A DNA stretch of 64,000 nucleotides from positions 1 through 64,000 of the forward strand of contig JAKSJD010000011.1 in the NCBI GenBank assembly GCA_024398435.1, given 5' to 3'. This document shows positions 61,901-64,000 of this stretch, piece by piece. Under the pieces are notes generated by a model that did no database searches, was not told the origin of the DNA, and saw only the letters and a program-made list of their open reading frames with translations. The first letter of the stretch is position 1. Each line of letters starts with the position of its first letter. The translations under genes and the position numbers were made by a program. This stretch comes from Bacteroidaceae bacterium (GTDB lineage: Bacteria > Bacteroidota > Bacteroidia > Bacteroidales > Bacteroidaceae).

Positions 61901-64000
61901 TGACAAGATGACCATCAGCGTCGATGTCGGCATTGACAGCATTTTGTGTTGTTCCGAGAGAGAAGAGGTTGCCGTCGGCAGTGCGGTTGAGCCACATATC
62001 GATAGTGAAGTCGCGACCGCCACTGATATCAATCGATACATCGGTCCAGGCTCCGTCGGTTCCTCCATTGAAGAGAGCAGCAACGCTATGGTCAACGTTG
62101 GCATCATTCAATGCACCGGTCACAATGAAGTTGTTGGCCTTCGTGAGTTCTCCGTTGCGGATATCCTCGTTGAATCTGACATTGATATCATCGGCAGCGG
62201 TGAGGATTCCGTTGGCAGGAGTTGGAGTGCCGAGCAATGCAGGACGGGCAGTGTCTTTCGCGAGAGGAATTTCCTCACTGTACTTATATACCTCGTCGCT
62301 GCCGTATGAACTGACAGATACCACGCGGAAACAATAGTTGCCATCTGGGTAGGAATCCATATCGAGAGAATATTTGACAGAGGCTCCCGTAGGCAACAAC
62401 TCGTTTGAGGCAGTCAGGTTGTTCTCGCTGATCACATATTCGCGGAGTTGGGTCCATCCGGAATCACCATCCATTTGATATTGCAGACGGAATGCCTTGA
62501 GATTGTAGTAGTTGCGGTCGAATCCACTGAATGAGAGGTCGAGGCGGTTACCTGTGAACATATTCATTACAGAATTGGATGCTGTGAGATGAACATCAGA
62601 AGATGAAGGAACGAACTGAGCCGAAATCCAAACCGTGTCGGCAATGAGGGCCCAAGTGCTCGTAGGGTCGTACTGAGTAGGCGAAGCCAGGACAATTCCG
62701 ATATTCGTGTAGTCGAGTATGCTGAGATTCGACTGAGCCAAAAGGAGAGTCTTGGTGAGAGTTTCGCCGGCAGGAACCTTTATGCTTCTGCCTTCCGACA
62801 AAGGAACTCCATCGACAGAGATTTGTGCTCCGTTGGCATTGGATTCATCGATTACGAGCAAGCGATAATATATGTCGGAGTCGATTTCTGAATCGTTGGA
62901 GAGGCGGAGAGTGAATGTAGCAGCCTGTCCGGAAGGAACATCAACAATAGTGGCTTGGTCGACACTGATATGAGGAACCTCAATCTGCATCGTACCTTCA
63001 TTGAGTTTATGGCGTCCAGGCTCGTAGTATGCAGTCCATTCCTCGCCTTCGTATGGGTTGCAGGTCTGTCCGCCACGAGTGTGGAAAATAGGCGAATAGT
63101 TGCCGTAGCGGAGTACATCGACTGTGATGGCGTCGCCGCTGCCCTCTTCTGCGAGAGTATAGGCGAAGGAAGCCGAATGGGTGGTTTCATCGCTTGATTC
63201 ATGTTCTTCAGCACCGCCCGTTTCGGTCTTGAGTTCGAAGATAACACCCGTTCCGTTGATAGTAGCACCGAATGAGTCGCCGACGATAGCCACAGCTCCG
63301 GCTGTCCATTCCTTCGAACTTGTATTGGTTGTGTCGTTTTCGGAAGTGAAATTCACGGAACTGCCCGAATCGAAAGAAATATTGTGTTCGAGGTATGCCT
63401 CTCGGTTGTCGTAGGCCCTTACTTTCTCTTCTTCATTGAATGCGAGCCAATCCTTCCAACGCTCAATTTGGGCATTGAGCCAATAGATGGAATCCTGATA
63501 GCACGAGTCGGCCAATGCAGAGTCGACAGGTCGGAATGCCTTGTAGCTCGGTCCGTCGCTGCTTGGTCCGTTGGTATGATTGGTAGGCCATGCTGTGGCA
63601 TCATCGTTGTTGGTTCCCCAGAGAGGGTCGTCATCGGTGAGGGTGGTGAGGTAAACCATGTGGTCGGTGGTGTTCTTGTAGTTGCTGAGAACATCAGGAG
63701 TGACAGTCTGGAGATATGAGTGCTTCAAAGCGTCGAAGTTAGGAATGAGCGTATTCACGATATGGTCTTGTGAGTAGGCGAAGGTAGTGCCGAAACTCAT
63801 ATTAGAGACAAGTACATCGTGCATTGAGATTTCCACTGTGTTTGCTCCTGCGCTTGTACGCTTGAAACCAACCTCGCGCGACTTTCCGAATGTGATGTTG
63901 GTGGAGTTGCCGAAGAAGATATCGCCATTGCTGCCTACATACTCTGGTTCGCCCGATGTGCTGATAGTTCGGGTGGTGGTTACGCTGACTGTCTGCTCGT
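58974..64000 (-). CDS. Giant secreted LamG-domain protein, 5' end outside the window
   Basis: The frame is open to the window edge, so about 1675 C-terminal residues are seen. In order, with positions counted in the visible part (~55 less from the internal GTG at 63836): fibronectin-like strands (~480-560); an SbsA-like Ig segment ALLGTPTPANGILTAADDINVRFNEDI; a first LamG domain (ISGGRDFTIDMWLNRTADGN, ~670-810); a second LamG domain (ENYALEFWFKADETGDATIF, ~860-1010); Ig-like strands; two ~75-residue repeats (LNKGWNWTSLYVQPLP and ITKNWNWIGNPSQTTL); and the tail LPRGIYILNGKKVLVK, a T9SS-type sorting end. Probably a cell-surface adhesin or glycan-binding protein; that role is inferred. Two terminator hairpins follow. 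Confidence 0.85.
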   Translation of the reverse strand, partial: EQTVSVTTTRTISTSGEPEYVGSNGDIFFGNSTNITFGKSREVGFKRTSAGANTVEISMHDVLVSNMSFGTTFAYSQDHIVNTLIPNFDALKHSYLQTVTPDVLSNYKNTTDHMVYLTTLTDDDPLWGTNNDDATAWPTNHTNGPSSDGPSYKAFRPVDSALADSCYQDSIYWLNAQIERWKDWLAFNEEEKVRAYDNREAYLEHNISFDSGSSVNFTSENDTTNTSSKEWTAGAVAIVGDSFGATINGTGVIFELKTETGGAEEHESSDETTHSASFAYTLAEEGSGDAITVDVLRYGNYSPIFHTRGGQTCNPYEGEEWTAYYEPGRHKLNEGTMQIEVPHISVDQATIVDVPSGQAATFTLRLSNDSEIDSDIYYRLLVIDESNANGAQISVDGVPLSEGRSIKVPAGETLTKTLLLAQSNLSILDYTNIGIVLASPTQYDPTSTWALIADTVWISAQFVPSSSDVHLTASNSVMNMFTGNRLDLSFSGFDRNYYNLKAFRLQYQMDGDSGWTQLREYVISENNLTASNELLPTGASVKYSLDMDSYPDGNYCFRVVSVSSYGSDEVYKYSEEIPLAKDTARPALLGTPTPANGILTAADDINVRFNEDIRNGELTKANNFIVTGALNDANVDHSVAALFNGGTDGAWTDVSIDISGGRDFTIDMWLNRTADGNLFSLGTTQNAVNADIDADGHLVIGIAGETFISEDIVPLNKWTYLTISYSGNGSGHKLSAVCAYDGQTVDLFHDQSVGTNKAKGKLSVGHGFIGAIQEIALWNIARTSVESLASMNKTKSAGTKGLIGYWKMDEGHGNVCTDIARSRNLFLSGDQWMLQNENFAAHIEGTQPLAIDLSRASATIDENYALEFWFKADETGDATIFNSGDDKIRIDIDGDNRLTLTTNSGQFKSEAKAVPSVWHHMALNVLRGASAILYLDGNNILTVAEQSVPALQGDSLYFGGRRGFDNLKHNVFSNQMKGDFDEIRLWKASLQGKYIADNRYNKVDTTNAYGLVAYYPFESTALDQANQLFTNFSLADNSGNKSGNASATVVKATTSPALKNAPTLTNLQYTYTASEREIFLNLTDAPDRLEGTTVYFTLRNVKDMHENVNEPITWSAYVRKNPLRWTQQNIDLMAEEAQGTSFDISFTNTGGDAQQWMIMGLPTWLSASQTQGTLEPESVETITFRVANSTAIGHYGSDIYLVGNSGIYEPLDISLIITGDTPDWTVDTENLDKTMNLTAQLILDGAVCENSDTRVAAFIGDMCIGVAQPMYLTTRDAYYLCMTLYGNDEISRQPVDFKVWDASKGIIYSGVTASEDITFADGMIYGTFSKPVILTTLNVIEQQIALNKGWNWTSLYVQPLPADLASVMNDYAEYITIVKNRTSFAMSDGTHYEGSLASIRGAKLYMMYAAAATTFTTHGQPISAEEGKQTITKNWNWIGNPSQTTLSLDRALAGMDPETDDLIKSRTAFAIYNGYTWEGTLTSIEPGKGYLYHSVASNAKTLIYPETAAGTKERRAPLMAAEAGSSNFEVGDMSQYSGNMTVVAEVYINDVKTDTLEVATFDGNEYRSADRATNGRYFITIPGEGNEPEISFRTILDGCEVELSPTVIYSNDAMLGSLTSPIRLEYSASTGIDGINANAANGAIHSVTGIRVGDSLDNLPRGIYILNGKKVLVK

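Overview
The window is chromosomal DNA of a Bacteroidales bacterium, most likely Prevotella or a close relative. Evidence: the Bacteroidota promoter element TAnnTTTG upstream of many genes; a lipoprotein TamL next to TamB; T9SS-style C-terminal tails (GIYI..GKK..VK); BspA-like leucine-rich repeat proteins; DUF1599 next to a DoxX/MauE-like protein; and the pdxJ-exbB-exbD-tonB order. No integrase, transposase or CRISPR array is visible. The assignment rests on protein families and promoter style, not on a database match.

Layout. 0-11 kb: a 5'-truncated BspA-like fragment, lipoproteins, a PEP/pyruvate-binding protein, an OmpP1/FadL-like porin, glutamate dehydrogenase, and a full-size BspA-like gene whose signal peptide is cut by a run of eight G. 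11.7-21.3 kb: recG, then the leftward operon pdxJ-exbB-exbD-tonB-DJ-1-ispD, then nadK, an ABC exporter and a GNAT gene. 21.3-22.0 kb: a patchwork of repeats. 22-33.6 kb: a rightward housekeeping run (S8 protease, xseA-xseB, ndk, M23/LysM hydrolase, DUF1599, DoxX/MauE-like, tpiA, SPOR, folE, dnaG). 33.7-35.6 kb: metY and rlpA, leftward.

36.0-46.1 kb looks like an accessory island. It starts with a CTGACAGG repeat array bounded by perfect 25-bp inverted repeats. Next comes an NrtR-type Nudix regulator with two GTGT-N7-ACAC operators, and an ADP-ribosylglycohydrolase fused to a macro-like C-terminal domain. A tight rightward run follows: DUF1848 Fe-S protein, a methyltransferase/NERD-like/SF1 helicase fusion, a TerB-like protein, a zinc-ribbon protein, a helical protein and a lipoprotein. 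It ends at an initiator tRNA gene. This is the best candidate for an undescribed system: ADP-ribose/NAD turnover beside a possible nucleic-acid-targeting defence operon.

46.4-64 kb: tamB-tamL (outer-membrane assembly), radA, an EEP phosphatase and a nucleotidyltransferase (leftward), a TlpA-like thiol-disulfide protein, and the C-terminal ~1675 residues of a giant LamG-containing secreted protein running off the right edge.

Intergenic DNA is rich in repeats: a ~380-420-bp inverted-repeat element (two long copies and three fragments), GACTCCGTCGAA palindromes (one intruding in frame into the ABC transporter), 21/22-bp period arrays at four loci, and hexamer runs just upstream of -7 boxes.
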